NCBI RefSeq assembly: GCF_030580675.1
Contig: NZ_JAUQUB010000004.1
Coordinates: 84,057-148,056, forward strand
Length of the DNA stretch: 64,000 nucleotides
Origin: Antiquaquibacter soli
Lineage (GTDB): Bacteria; Actinomycetota; Actinomycetes; Actinomycetales; Microbacteriaceae
Direction of reading: 5' to 3'
Shown: in pieces, positions 50,247-58,409 of the stretch
Layout: the number at the start of each line of letters is the position of its first letter
Position numbering within the stretch: the stretch's first letter is position 1
Notes under the pieces: generated by a model
Database searches by the model: none
What the model was told of the DNA's origin: nothing
The model's input: only the letters and a program-made list of their open reading frames with translations
Made by a program: the position numbers and the translations under genes

Positions 50247-51305
50247 ATGGAAGAGAACGTGAACGAGCCCGGCGTGCGCTTCGAGGTCGACGGGGCGGTC
50301 GGCATCGTGACCCTCGATCGTCCACGGGCCCTCAACGCCCTCACCCACGACATGGTGCGGGCGATCGCGGCGAACCTCGACGAGTGGGAGCACGACGCCG
50401 ACGTGCTCCGCGTTCTCATCGAGGGGGCGGGAGATCGCGCGTTCTGCGCCGGGGGCGACGTCGTCGAGCTGCGGCGGGATGCCCTGGCCGGCGGGTCGGC
50501 GGCGCTCGACTTCTGGCGCGACGAGTACACCCTCAACGCTCGCATCGCCCGCTACCCGAAGCCCGTGGTCTCGATCATGGACGGGCTCGCGCTCGGGGGC
50601 GGAGTCGGTCTCGCGGGGCACTCCAGCCACCGGGTCGTGACCGAGCGGGCGAGCGTCGGCATGCCGGAGACGACGATCGGCTTCGTGCCGGATGTCGGCG
50701 GTACGTGGCTGCTGTCGCGGCTTCCCGGCGAGGTCGGCACCTGGCTGGCCCTGACGTCGACCGCGGTCGGGCCCGCGGACGCCATCACCGCGGGGCTCGC
50801 GGACTGGTTCGTCCCGCAGCGCCGCATCCCGGAGCTCCGGGCCGCCCTCGCGACCGCCGGCCCTGACGAGACGATCGCCTCGGTCTCCGCGATCCCACCC
50901 AGAACGGCCCTCGACAAGGACCGGGAATGGATCGATTCCGCCTTCGCGTACGACGACGTCGCCGAGATCGTGGATGCCCTGCGCGCCGCCGACCGCACCG
51001 AGCCCCTCGAGGCGCTCCTGCAGCGCTCGCCGACCTCGCTCGTGCTCACCCTCGAGTCGCTCCGGCGCAGCAAGCGGCTCCCGGACGTCGAATCGGCGCT
51101 CCAGCAGGAGTACCGGGTCGCGGCGCGGGTGCTGCGCACACCCGACTTCGCGGAGGGCATTCGCGCTCAGCTCGTCGACAAGGACCGGGCTCCGCAGTGG
51201 GACCCGCCGACGATCGGCGCCGTCGACCGCGCACAGGTGGAGTCGTTCTTCGAGCCGCTTCCCGAGGGAGACCTCGAGCTGCCGCCACCCCCCGCGGCCT
51301 TCTGA
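50247..51305 (+). CDS. 3-hydroxyisobutyryl-CoA hydrolase-type crotonase
   Basis: The 352-residue protein belongs to the ECH_2 branch: F-C-A-G-G-D-V-V-E-L near 70, G-L-A-L-G-G-G-V-G-L-A-G-H near 113 and P-E-T-T-I-G-F-V-P-D-V-G-G-T near 140, where Glu and Asp match the catalytic residues of 3-hydroxyisobutyryl-CoA hydrolase. The length (about 350) also fits HIBCH rather than enoyl-CoA hydratase. It would act in valine degradation. The ATG at 50247 directly follows a GTG at 50244, and the GAGGAG at 50239 overlaps this area, so the start is uncertain by 1-4 codons. Confidence 0.85.
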   Translation: MEENVNEPGVRFEVDGAVGIVTLDRPRALNALTHDMVRAIAANLDEWEHDADVLRVLIEGAGDRAFCAGGDVVELRRDALAGGSAALDFWRDEYTLNARIARYPKPVVSIMDGLALGGGVGLAGHSSHRVVTERASVGMPETTIGFVPDVGGTWLLSRLPGEVGTWLALTSTAVGPADAITAGLADWFVPQRRIPELRAALATAGPDETIASVSAIPPRTALDKDREWIDSAFAYDDVAEIVDALRAADRTEPLEALLQRSPTSLVLTLESLRRSKRLPDVESALQQEYRVAARVLRTPDFAEGIRAQLVDKDRAPQWDPPTIGAVDRAQVESFFEPLPEGDLELPPPPAAF

Positions 51306-51338
51306 TCGCCCGCAATCCCGCGTTTTCCTGGAGGACCC

Positions 51339-52109
51339 ATGACCGAGACGATCCTGACCGAGACCCGTGGCCGAGTGGGCATCGTGACCCTGCATCGACC
51401 GGACGCCCTCAACGCGCTCAATACCACCCTCATGCGAGAGCTCATCGAGGCGCTCGAGGCCTTCGACGCCGACGAGGGCATCGGAGCGATCGTGCTCACG
51501 GGGTCCGAGCGCGCCTTCGCGGCGGGCGCCGACATCAAGGAGATGGCGGCCATCAGCCACGCGGAGGTGATCGCACGCGACCTCTTCTCGACCTGGGACC
51601 GGTTGGGGCGCATCCGCATCCCGATTCTCGCGGCGGTGTCAGGCTTCGCCCTCGGCGGCGGGTGCGAGCTCGCGATGATGTGCGACACCGTGTTCGCCTC
51701 GGAGTCGGCCAAGTTCGGTCAGCCGGAGATCTCGCTCGGGGTCATCCCGGGTCTCGGCGGTTCGCAGCGGCTGACTCGCGCGGTCGGCAAGGCGACGGCC
51801 ATGGACCTCGTGCTCACGGGTCGAACGATCGACGCGGCGGAGGCGGCGCGACTGGGCATCGTCGCTCGTGTGCTGCCCGCGGACTCGCTCCTCGAGGAGA
51901 CGATCTCCGTCGCCACCGGAATCGCGGGGCGGTCGCGGCCCGCGGTGATCGCGGCGAAGGAGTCCGTGAACCGGGCGTTCGAGTCATCCCTCGCCGAGGG
52001 CCTCCTGTTCGAGCGCCGCGCGTTCTACGGGCTGTTCGCGACGGATGACCGTGCCGAGGGCATGGCAGCGTTCATCGAGAAGCGACCGCCGGAGTTCCGG
52101 CACCGGTAG
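51339..52109 (+). CDS. Enoyl-CoA hydratase
   Basis: The 256-residue protein is a canonical crotonase: [10 protein letters not shown] near 60, [11 protein letters not shown] near 105 and [16 protein letters not shown] near 127. Both catalytic Glu residues (in GCE and QPE) are present. It hydrates trans-2-enoyl-CoA. A GGAGGA ribosome binding site precedes the ATG; the gene follows the HIBCH gene by 33 bases and converges on the thiolase. Confidence 0.93.
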   Translation: MTETILTETRGRVGIVTLHRPDALNALNTTLMRELIEALEAFDADEGIGAIVLTGSERAFAAGADIKEMAAISHAEVIARDLFSTWDRLGRIRIPILAAVSGFALGGGCELAMMCDTVFASESAKFGQPEISLGVIPGLGGSQRLTRAVGKATAMDLVLTGRTIDAAEAARLGIVARVLPADSLLEETISVATGIAGRSRPAVIAAKESVNRAFESSLAEGLLFERRAFYGLFATDDRAEGMAAFIEKRPPEFRHR

Positions 52110-52112
52110 CCG

Positions 52113-53261
52113 CTACAGGCGCTCGATGATCGTCACGTTCGCCTGACCCCCGGCCTCGCACATCGTCTGCAGACCGAAGCGGCCCCCGGTGCGCTCGAGC
52201 TCGTGCAGCATGCCGGTGAGGAGCTTGGCGCCGGTCGCACCGAGCGGATGGCCGAGGGCGATCGCGCCGCCGTTGGGGTTCACGCGCGCCATGTCGGGGC
52301 GGAGCTCCCGCTCCCACGCGAGCACGACCGCGGCGAAGGCTTCGTTGATCTCCACGACGTCCATGTCGTCGAGCGTCATCCCCGCGCGGTCCAGCGCGAC
52401 CCGCGTCGCCTCGATGGGCGCCGTGAGCATCACCACGGGGTCGCCGGCGCGAGCGGAGAGGTGGTGGATGCGCGCCCGAGGCGTGAGTCCGTGGTCCCGA
52501 ACCGCTCGCTCGGAGGCGATGAGGAGCGCCGCACTGCCGTCGGAGACCTGCGACGCGGTGGCGGCGGTGTGTGCGCCGCCCTCGCGGATCGGGGGCAGCG
52601 ACGCGATCTTCTCGCGGTTCGGCTCACGCGGCCCCTCGTCGGCGGCGGCGTCGCCGAGCGGCGCGATCTCGCGGTCGAAGCGACGGTCGGCGACGGCGGC
52701 GAGCGCGCGTTCGTGCGAGCGGATCGCGTACTCCTCGAGCTCCTCGCGCGACAGCCCCCAGCGCTCGACGATGAGTTCGGCGCCGCGGAACTGCGAGATC
52801 TCCTGCCGACCGTAGCGCTCCTCCCAGCCGCTCGAACCGGTGAACGGGTCGTCGAACCCGAACTCCCGAGCTATGCCGAGCGAGGCCTGGATGGGGATCG
52901 CCGACATGTGCTGCGTGCCGCCCGCGACGACGAGGTCGCTCGTGCCGCTCATGACGGCCTGAGTCGCGTACGAGACGGCTTGCTGGCCAGAGCCGCACTG
53001 CCGGTCCACGGTAGTGCCGGGCACGTGCTCGGGAAGGCCCGCGGCTAGCCAGGCACTGCGGGCCACATCCATGCCCTGGGGGCCGATCTGGTCGAGGCAG
53101 CCGAGGATCACCTCGTCGACGGCGGCCGGGTCGAGGTCGACGCGCTCGAAGAGGGCCTTGAGGGGGTGTGCCGCCAGGTCGAGCGGATGCACGCCGGCGA
53201 GCGATCCGCCGCGCCGCGTGACGGGCGACCGCACCGCCTCGACGATGTACGCCTCGGCCAC
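52113..53261 (-). CDS. Thiolase (acetyl-CoA acetyltransferase family)
   Basis: The 382-residue protein has the nucleophilic Cys in D-R-Q-C-G-S-G-Q-Q-A near 87, N-E-A-F-A near 315, G-H-P-L-G-A-T-G-A near 344 and a C-terminal Cys in C-E-A-G-G-Q-A-N. It performs thiolytic cleavage or condensation of acyl-CoA in beta-oxidation. The GTG start at 53261 is 2 bases after the stop of the MBL gene on the same strand, so they are cotranscribed. It converges on the enoyl-CoA hydratase gene with 3 bases between stops. Confidence 0.92.
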   Translation of the reverse strand: MAEAYIVEAVRSPVTRRGGSLAGVHPLDLAAHPLKALFERVDLDPAAVDEVILGCLDQIGPQGMDVARSAWLAAGLPEHVPGTTVDRQCGSGQQAVSYATQAVMSGTSDLVVAGGTQHMSAIPIQASLGIAREFGFDDPFTGSSGWEERYGRQEISQFRGAELIVERWGLSREELEEYAIRSHERALAAVADRRFDREIAPLGDAAADEGPREPNREKIASLPPIREGGAHTAATASQVSDGSAALLIASERAVRDHGLTPRARIHHLSARAGDPVVMLTAPIEATRVALDRAGMTLDDMDVVEINEAFAAVVLAWERELRPDMARVNPNGGAIALGHPLGATGAKLLTGMLHELERTGGRFGLQTMCEAGGQANVTIIERL

Positions 53262-53263
53262 GG

Positions 53264-53899
53264 CTACAGGTCCAGGCTCTCTCCGGGCTCGAGCACGACG
53301 TACTCGCCCCCGCCCTGCGCCGCCGCCCACTCGAGGCGCGGGTTGGAGAGGTTCTTGCCGATCGCGGAGATGGTCGCGTCGTGCACGGGGAAGACTCGGC
53401 GGGGCGAGACGGCGACGACGTAGTCCATCGCCTCGCCGATCTTGAGCCACGGCGCTCCGATCGGAGCCGCGAGCACCTCGACCGTCGCGTCCGGCACGGA
53501 GTAGGAGTCGCCCCCGTAGTAGTACTCGCCGTCGACGAGCACTCCGACGTTGTCGATCACCGGGATGGACTCGTGGATGACGGCGTGCTCGCCGCCGAAG
53601 AAGCTCAGCGTGAAGGGCTCGATCTCGACCGTGTCGCCGGGAGCCACGACCTCGACCTCGAGGTCGCCCGCGGCGGCGGCGACGCCGGCGGGGCCGAGGA
53701 GGCGGGCATCCGGGTTCTTCTGCCGGATGCGCTCGATGTGCTCGGCCGTCCAGTGGTCGGCGTGCTCGTGGGTGATCACGATCGCGACGACGCCGGTGAC
53801 GTCGTCGAGGGGGAGCGTGAACGCACCGGGGTCGATGATGAGCGCACTGCTGGACTTCTCGATCACCTGGCAGGCGTGCTCGTGCTTGGTCACCTTCAT
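53264..53899 (-). CDS. MBL-fold metallohydrolase (UlaG-like)
   Basis: The 211-residue protein starts with M-K-V-T-K-H-E-H-A-C and carries the metallo-beta-lactamase motif T-H-E-H-A-D-H-W near 44, G-G-D-S-Y near 130 and F-P-V-H-D near 170, which supply the two-metal site. This is the small UlaG/UPF0173-like family of beta-lactamase superfamily hydrolases. The substrate is unknown. Start is supported by TAAGCT (53906-53911, minus strand) six bases upstream. Confidence 0.83.
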   Translation of the reverse strand: MKVTKHEHACQVIEKSSSALIIDPGAFTLPLDDVTGVVAIVITHEHADHWTAEHIERIRQKNPDARLLGPAGVAAAAGDLEVEVVAPGDTVEIEPFTLSFFGGEHAVIHESIPVIDNVGVLVDGEYYYGGDSYSVPDATVEVLAAPIGAPWLKIGEAMDYVVAVSPRRVFPVHDATISAIGKNLSNPRLEWAAAQGGGEYVVLEPGESLDL

Positions 53900-53905
53900 G
53901 CCTCG

Positions 53906-53911
53906 AGCTTA
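53906..53911 (-). promoter_or_regulatory. Putative -10 hexamer for the MBL-thiolase operon
   Basis: TAAGCT on the minus strand ends 6 bases before the ATG at 53899. Confidence 0.4.
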
Positions 53912-53922
53912 GAACCGGGTAG

Positions 53923-53951
53923 TTGCGGATGATACCCCCGGGGGGTATAGG
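53923..53951 (+). promoter_or_regulatory. csoR promoter with CsoR operator
   Basis: ATACCCCC-G-GGGGGTAT (53932-53948) is a perfect 17-base dyad of the CsoR type. TTGCGG (53923-53928) and TATAGG (53946-53951) are 17 bases apart, so the operator fills the spacer. The -10 ends 9 bases before the csoR ATG, giving a very short or absent leader. Bound apo-CsoR would block transcription until copper is bound. Confidence 0.8.
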
Positions 53952-53960
53952 GTTGACAGC

Positions 53961-54242
53961 ATGATCGCCGACCTGAAGAAACGCGCGCTGCACCGCAGCC
54001 GCATCATCGAAGGCCAGATCCGCGGACTCGAGAAGATGATCGAGAACGAGGACTACTGCGTCGACATCGTCACGCAGTCGCTGGCCATCCAGAAGTCGCT
54101 GCGCAGCCTCAACAAACTGCTCGTCGAGAACCACTTGCGCACCCACGTCGCCGACATGTTCGAGCAGGGCGGCGAGCACGTCGATCACGCCGTCGAGGAA
54201 CTGCTGCGCGTGTACGAGATCTCCAACAACCGCTCGGAGTAG
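53961..54242 (+). CDS. csoR: Copper-sensing repressor CsoR (C-H-H variant)
   Basis: The 93-residue protein is an all-helical CsoR/RcnR regulator (H-R-S-R-I-I-E-G-Q-I-R-G-L near the N-terminus). The metal residues are Cys33, His58 and His62, with the same spacing as Cys36-His61-Cys65 in M. tuberculosis CsoR, but with His in place of the second Cys. C-H-H ligands are known from Thermus CsoR and still sense Cu(I), with broader metal response. Its operator and the CopB-type ATPase gene 4 bases downstream support the copper assignment. Confidence 0.88.
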   Translation: MIADLKKRALHRSRIIEGQIRGLEKMIENEDYCVDIVTQSLAIQKSLRSLNKLLVENHLRTHVADMFEQGGEHVDHAVEELLRVYEISNNRSE

Positions 54243-54246
54243 GACC

Positions 54247-56340
54247 ATGACCGACCACAGCCACATGCACCACGATCACCAGGGCCACGGCTCGCACGAC
54301 CACGGCTCCCACCACCACGGCGGCGGGCACGACGCGCACGCGGGCCACGGCGGCGGCGACCACTCGCACCACGACCCGGCGATCTTCCGCCGCAAGTTCT
54401 GGATCAGTCTCGCCCTCACGATCCCCACGCTCGTCTTCTCCGAGGGCCTCCAAGACATCCTCGGGCTCTCTGGCCCGCGCTTCCCCGGCAGCCAGTTCAT
54501 CCCCGCAGTGTTCGGGCTCGCGATCTTCGTCTACGGCGGCCTCGTGTTCCTCCGCGGCGCCGTGACCGAGCTTCGCGCGAAGCAGCCCGGCATGATGACG
54601 CTCATCTCCCTCGCGATCGTCGTCGCGTTCGGCTACAGCGCGGCGGTCACGCTCGGTCTGCCCGGCATGGACTTCTGGTGGGAGCTCGCTACGCTCATCA
54701 CGATCATGCTCCTCGGCCACTGGATCGAGATGAGCGCCGTCATGGGCGCCCAGAACGCGCTCGGCGAGCTCGCCAAGCTGCTTCCCGACGAGGCGGACGT
54801 GCTGCACGGCGACCACGTCATGACTATGCCGGTGTCGAGTCTCTCGGTCGGCGACCTCGTGCTCGTGCGGCCCGGAGCCGCTGTCCCCGTCGACGGCGAG
54901 GTCGTCGAGGGGCAGTCGGAGGTCGACGAGTCGCTCCTCACGGGCGAGTCGGCCGCGGTCGCCAAGTCGGTGGGCTCGACCGTCATCGGCGGCGCGGTGA
55001 ACGGTGCCGGTGCGCTCACCGTGCGCGTGACGCGTACGGGAGGCGACACCGCCCTCGCCGGAATCATGAAGCTCGTCGCCGACGCCCAGTCGAGCAAGTC
55101 GACGGCCCAGCTTCTCGCCGACCGCGCTGCCGCCCTCCTGTTCTACGTCGCGCTCGGCTCGGCGATCGTGACGGTGCTCGTGTGGGCGCTCCTGGTGCCG
55201 GATGACCCCGCCTTCGTCCTCGAGCGCGTGGTCAGCGTTCTCGTCATCGCGTGCCCCCACGCCCTGGGCCTCGCGATCCCGCTCGTGTCCCAGATCTCCA
55301 CCGCCCTCGGCGCGAAGAACGGCATCCTCGTCAAGAACCGCCTCGCCCTCGAGGAGGCGCGCACGATCGACGTGGTGCTCTTCGACAAGACGGGCACGCT
55401 GACGACGGGGTCGCAGGGCGTGGCTGCCGTGGCTGTCGCCGACGGCCGCACCGAGGAGGAGGTGCTCGCGCTCGCGGCGTCCGTGGAGGCGTCGTCCGAG
55501 CATCCCATCGCCCGGGCAATCGTCGCGGAGGCGGCGGAGCGGGGCGTCCCGGTTGCGAAGGCGACGGGCTTCGCCGCGCTCGCCGGCCGCGGCGCGCAGG
55601 CGACCGTCGACGGCCGCGAGGTGCTCGTGGTGAGCCAGCGCGTCATCACCGAGCGTGGCCTCGTTCTGCCCGTGTCCTTCGTGCAGTCGGCTCGCGACCT
55701 CGCCGGGAGCGGGGCGACGATCGTCTATGTGCTCTCCGGGGACGAGGTGCTCGGGATGATCGGCCTCGCCGACACCGTGCGCCCCGAGTCCCTCGAGGCT
55801 GTGCGCGACCTCACCGCTCGCGGTGTTCGCGTGGCGATGCTCACCGGCGACTCGCACGAGGTCGCGACGTGGGTCGCGCGCCAGCTCGGCATCGAGGAGG
55901 TCTTCGCCCAGGTGCTGCCCGGCGAGAAGGCGGACGTGGTGCGCCGACTGCAGCAGTCGGGTCGCGTCGCGATGGTCGGCGACGGCATCAACGATGCCCC
56001 GGCGCTCGCCCAGGCGGACGTCGGCATCGCGATCGGTGCGGGCACGGATGTCGCGATCGAGTCGGCCGGCATCGTGCTCGCCTCGAGCGACCCGCGCGGT
56101 GTCGCCTCGATGCTCGCCCTCAGCAAGGCGACCTGGCGCAAGGAGGTGCAGAACCTCTTCTGGGCGACCGGCTACAACGCGATCGGCATCCCGCTCGCGG
56201 CGGGGGCGGCGTACGGCGCCGGCATCCTGCTGCCGCCCGCGCTCGCGGCTGTCTTCATGTCCGTCTCGACGATCGTCGTCGCCCTCAACGCCCAGCTGCT
56301 GCGCCTCACTCGGCTCGGATCGGCCGCGCGTCGGGAGTGA
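54247..56340 (+). CDS. Copper-translocating P-type ATPase, CopB (CPH) type
   Basis: The 697-residue protein has a His-rich N-terminus (about 20 His in the first 45 residues) in place of CxxC heavy-metal domains, then about eight membrane helices. L-L-T-G-E-S is near 233, C-P-H near 336, the phosphorylated Asp in D-K-T-G-T-L-T near 380, and G-D-G-I-N-D-A-P near 578. The CPH motif and His-rich tail place it in the P1B-3 group, which exports Cu ions. It is cotranscribed with csoR (4-base gap). Confidence 0.92.
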   Translation: MTDHSHMHHDHQGHGSHDHGSHHHGGGHDAHAGHGGGDHSHHDPAIFRRKFWISLALTIPTLVFSEGLQDILGLSGPRFPGSQFIPAVFGLAIFVYGGLVFLRGAVTELRAKQPGMMTLISLAIVVAFGYSAAVTLGLPGMDFWWELATLITIMLLGHWIEMSAVMGAQNALGELAKLLPDEADVLHGDHVMTMPVSSLSVGDLVLVRPGAAVPVDGEVVEGQSEVDESLLTGESAAVAKSVGSTVIGGAVNGAGALTVRVTRTGGDTALAGIMKLVADAQSSKSTAQLLADRAAALLFYVALGSAIVTVLVWALLVPDDPAFVLERVVSVLVIACPHALGLAIPLVSQISTALGAKNGILVKNRLALEEARTIDVVLFDKTGTLTTGSQGVAAVAVADGRTEEEVLALAASVEASSEHPIARAIVAEAAERGVPVAKATGFAALAGRGAQATVDGREVLVVSQRVITERGLVLPVSFVQSARDLAGSGATIVYVLSGDEVLGMIGLADTVRPESLEAVRDLTARGVRVAMLTGDSHEVATWVARQLGIEEVFAQVLPGEKADVVRRLQQSGRVAMVGDGINDAPALAQADVGIAIGAGTDVAIESAGIVLASSDPRGVASMLALSKATWRKEVQNLFWATGYNAIGIPLAAGAAYGAGILLPPALAAVFMSVSTIVVALNAQLLRLTRLGSAARRE

Positions 56341-56353
56341 CGCCGATCCGCGC

Positions 56354-56359
56354 CATACT
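56354..56359 (+). promoter_or_regulatory. Putative -10 hexamer for the lipid kinase gene
   Basis: CATACT ends 6 bases before the ATG at 56366; no ribosome binding site is visible. Confidence 0.4.
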
Positions 56360-56365
56360 GGGCGC

Positions 56366-57292
56366 ATGACGTCGATGTCCCGCCGCCTCGTCGTGGCGAT
56401 CAACCCGACCGCCTCGTTCGGCAAGGGCCGTGATGTGGGTCCGGCCGTCGTCCAGACACTCAGGGCTCTCGGCCACGACGTGACGAGCCTGCAGGAACCC
56501 GACTTCGAGCAGCTCATGGAGTCGGGGCGGCGGGCGGTCGCCTCGAAGCCCGACGCGCTGATCGTCGTCGGCGGCGACGGCATGGTCAACCTCGGAGCCA
56601 ACCTCGTCGCCAAGACGAAGGTGCCACTCGGCATCGTGCCCTCCGGTACGGGAAACGACATGGCGCGGGGCCTGGGCATCCCGTTCGACAACACCGAGGC
56701 GGCGATCCGCGCTCTCATCGACGCCCTCGAACGCCCGCCGCGAGTCGTGGATGCCGGGCGCGTGCACTTCGTCGACGACGACGGCGCGGCTGCCGAGCGC
56801 TGGTTCGCGTGCGTGCTCTCGGCGGGTTTCGACGCGATCGTGAACGAGCGCGCCAACCACATGCGCCGCCCGCGGGGTGCCAGCAGGTACCTCATCGCTC
56901 TCGGCCTCGAGCTCGCCCGGCTGCGGCCCATCCACTACCGGCTGGAGCTCGACGGCGAGGTGCTCGAGACGAGCGGCGCCCTCATCAGCGTCGGCAACAA
57001 CGTCTCCCTCGGCGGGGGAATGAAGGTGACGCCCGATGCGGAGCTCGACGATGGCCTGCTCGACGTGCTCGTCGTGAAGGCGCTCTCGCGGGTGTCGTTC
57101 CTGCGCATCTTCCCTCGCGTCTTCGAGGGCACGCACGTTACCGACCCGCGGGTGAGCATCCATCGCGCGAAGCGGGTCCGCATCGAGGCGGACGGTCTCG
57201 TCGCCTACGCCGACGGTGAGCGGTTCGGAGCGCTTCCCATCGACATCGAGGTCGTGCCGAACGCCCTGCGCCTGCTCGAGACTCGCGGCTAG
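56366..57292 (+). CDS. Diacylglycerol kinase family lipid kinase
   Basis: The 308-residue protein has V-V-A-I-N-P-T-A-S-F-G-K-G near the N-terminus, V-V-G-G-D-G-M-V-N near 67 and P-S-G-T-G-N-D-M-A-R near 92, the nucleotide-binding and catalytic motifs of the DAGK/YegS family. The C-terminal half includes G-N-N-V-S-L-G-G-G-M and D-x-x-L-D-V-L-V. It phosphorylates diacylglycerol or a related lipid at the membrane. It starts 25 bases after the copper ATPase with its own -10 candidate. Confidence 0.9.
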   Translation: MTSMSRRLVVAINPTASFGKGRDVGPAVVQTLRALGHDVTSLQEPDFEQLMESGRRAVASKPDALIVVGGDGMVNLGANLVAKTKVPLGIVPSGTGNDMARGLGIPFDNTEAAIRALIDALERPPRVVDAGRVHFVDDDGAAAERWFACVLSAGFDAIVNERANHMRRPRGASRYLIALGLELARLRPIHYRLELDGEVLETSGALISVGNNVSLGGGMKVTPDAELDDGLLDVLVVKALSRVSFLRIFPRVFEGTHVTDPRVSIHRAKRVRIEADGLVAYADGERFGALPIDIEVVPNALRLLETRG

Positions 57293-57300
57293 GGGTACAG

Positions 57301-57747
57301 CTAGGCGGCGGCGTCCGTGGCGACGCACGAGTAGCGCGTCACCTCGACGCCGTCCTCCTCTGCAGTGGACACGACGAACTCCTGCTTCGGCTTGGCGCCT
57401 TCCGCCGCCGACGCCACGAAGGCTTCGAACGAGTCGGAGCACGCCGCCGACACGGCATTCTGCAGGCCGCCGCCCGCGTCGATGTCGGCCTTCGTGAGCG
57501 ATCCCTGTCCGATGACGATGTGGGTGTGCGTCGTGGCGCACGGCACGACGGTCGCCTCGGCCATGTTCGTGCCGTCGATGAAGCTGAAGCAGTCGCCGAC
57601 GGTGAGAGCAGTGGAGCGGATGTCCGCCGGCTCGGTCACTCGACCGTCGGCGTCGCGGGCGGGGCCGCCGAGGCCGAGCACGGAGCAGCCCGCGAGCGAG
57701 GCCGCTGTGAGAATCAGGATGAGAGCGGTGCGCATGGTGCTGGCCAT
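57301..57747 (-). CDS. Lipoprotein of unknown function (septum-formation-family-like)
   Basis: The 148-residue protein has a lipoprotein signal with lipobox L-A-G-C (Cys near 21). The mature part has four Cys (G-D-C-F, P-C-A, A-A-C-S, Y-S-C) and V-G-D-C-F-x-F plus V-P-C-A-x-x-H, a pattern shared by the actinobacterial septum-formation/DUF4190-associated domain. Function is not established. ATG codons at 57747 and 57735 are both possible; GGGGGAA precedes the first. Confidence 0.65.
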   Translation of the reverse strand: MASTMRTALILILTAASLAGCSVLGLGGPARDADGRVTEPADIRSTALTVGDCFSFIDGTNMAEATVVPCATTHTHIVIGQGSLTKADIDAGGGLQNAVSAACSDSFEAFVASAAEGAKPKQEFVVSTAEEDGVEVTRYSCVATDAAA

Positions 57748-57833
57748 GGTTCGGTTCCCCCGGGAATGGTCAGGTGCTCGGACGGTTTTGGTCAGGGTGT
57801 GCCGGGTGTGGCATACTCTTCTAGTTGTCTGAC

Positions 57834-57906
57834 GGCCCCATCGTATAGAGGCCTAGTACGCCGCCCTCTCACGGCGGTAACGCGGGTTCGAATCCCGCTG
57901 GGGTCA
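57834..57906 (+). tRNA. tRNA-Glu, anticodon CTC
   Basis: The acceptor stem GGCCCCA/TGGGGTC (57834-57840, 57899-57905), anticodon stem CCGCC/GGCGG with loop CTCTCAC, and T stem GCGGG/CCCGC all form in 73 nt. The discriminator is A. TTGGTC (57788-57793) and CATACT (57812-57817) are a possible promoter with an 18-base spacer. Confidence 0.96.
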
Positions 57907-57914
57907 CAATAGCG

Positions 57915-57941
57915 AAAACCCCCGGTCCTGCCGGGGGTTTT
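57915..57941 (+). terminator. Intrinsic terminator after tRNA-Glu
   Basis: An 11-bp perfect stem AAAACCCCCGG with CCGGGGGTTTT (57915-57925, 57931-57941) and loop TCCTG begins 8 bases after the tRNA. It can work in both directions, and the 2TM gene on the minus strand ends at 57965. Confidence 0.88.
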
Positions 57942-57964
57942 CTGCTGTTCGGGATGCTCGGGCG

Positions 57965-58231
57965 TCAGCCCTTCTTGAGCTTCTCCACCTCGGCGTCGAC
58001 GGCGGCGTCGGTGATGACGCCGTGCTTGCCGAACACGTCGATGGCCTGAAAGAGCGCGGCGATGCCCATGCCGCCGATGACCCAGCCGGGCCAGAAGTAG
58101 CCCGCGCCGGTCATCCACCACACGAAGGTGACAATGGCGGACACCGCGAGCCAGACGAGCAGATAGCGGTAGAAGTCGGAGCGTGCCTTGAGGCGCTTCA
58201 CTGCGAGTGAGCGCAATTCGTCATCGTTCAT
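57965..58231 (-). CDS. 2TM-domain membrane protein
   Basis: The 88-residue protein matches the 2TM domain: an N-terminal amphipathic part with L-K-A-R-S-D-F-Y-R-Y-L and two helices (about 22-41 and 47-66) with W-P-x-W-x-I-G-G-M-G between and after them, then a charged tail. The family is small and without assigned function. The ATG is preceded by TAGTCT (58239-58244, minus strand) with a 7-base gap, again suggesting leaderless expression. It is divergent from the TerC gene. Confidence 0.8.
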   Translation of the reverse strand: MNDDELRSLAVKRLKARSDFYRYLLVWLAVSAIVTFVWWMTGAGYFWPGWVIGGMGIAALFQAIDVFGKHGVITDAAVDAEVEKLKKG

Positions 58232-58238
58232 GCACCCG

Positions 58239-58244
58239 AGACTA
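58239..58244 (-). promoter_or_regulatory. Putative -10 hexamer for the 2TM gene
   Basis: TAGTCT on the minus strand ends 7 bases before the ATG at 58231. Confidence 0.4.
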
Positions 58245-58250
58245 TCGCGC

Positions 58251-58256
58251 TAGAAT
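58251..58256 (+). promoter_or_regulatory. Putative -10 of the TerC leader promoter
   Basis: TAGAAT is close to consensus, with TTCATG (58227-58232) 18 bases upstream as a possible -35. Transcription would begin near 58263, right at the riboswitch-like leader. Confidence 0.5.
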
Positions 58257-58261
58257 GGCGA

Positions 58262-58405
58262 CGCGAAGGGGAGTATCCCGCCCCATCGAGCCCGTCAGTA
58301 CGAACCCCGACGCCGTGGTTCCGGGCCGGTGACGCGCAGCAGTTCCGAGGGCAGCGCGGGGGAGAGACTTTCGGCAGTTCCCCATACCCTCCTCTCCTGA
58401 ACGGA
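58262..58405 (+). promoter_or_regulatory. Candidate yybP-ykoY (manganese) riboswitch in the TerC leader
   Basis: The leader of about 145 bases holds AAGGGGAGTA (58266-58275), which matches the conserved start of the yybP-ykoY motif, followed by several GC-rich helices. This Mn2+ riboswitch class often precedes TerC/Alx-type genes in bacteria, and the ATG at 58410 lacks a clear ribosome binding site. The assignment rests on one conserved segment and the gene context. Confidence 0.5.
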
Positions 58406-58409
58406 TCCC

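Noticed and set aside
53953..53958. TTGACA just before csoR as a -35 element
   Set aside because: No -10 hexamer occurs 16-19 bases downstream; that position is inside the csoR coding region and reads AAGAAA. The promoter with the operator in its spacer fits better.
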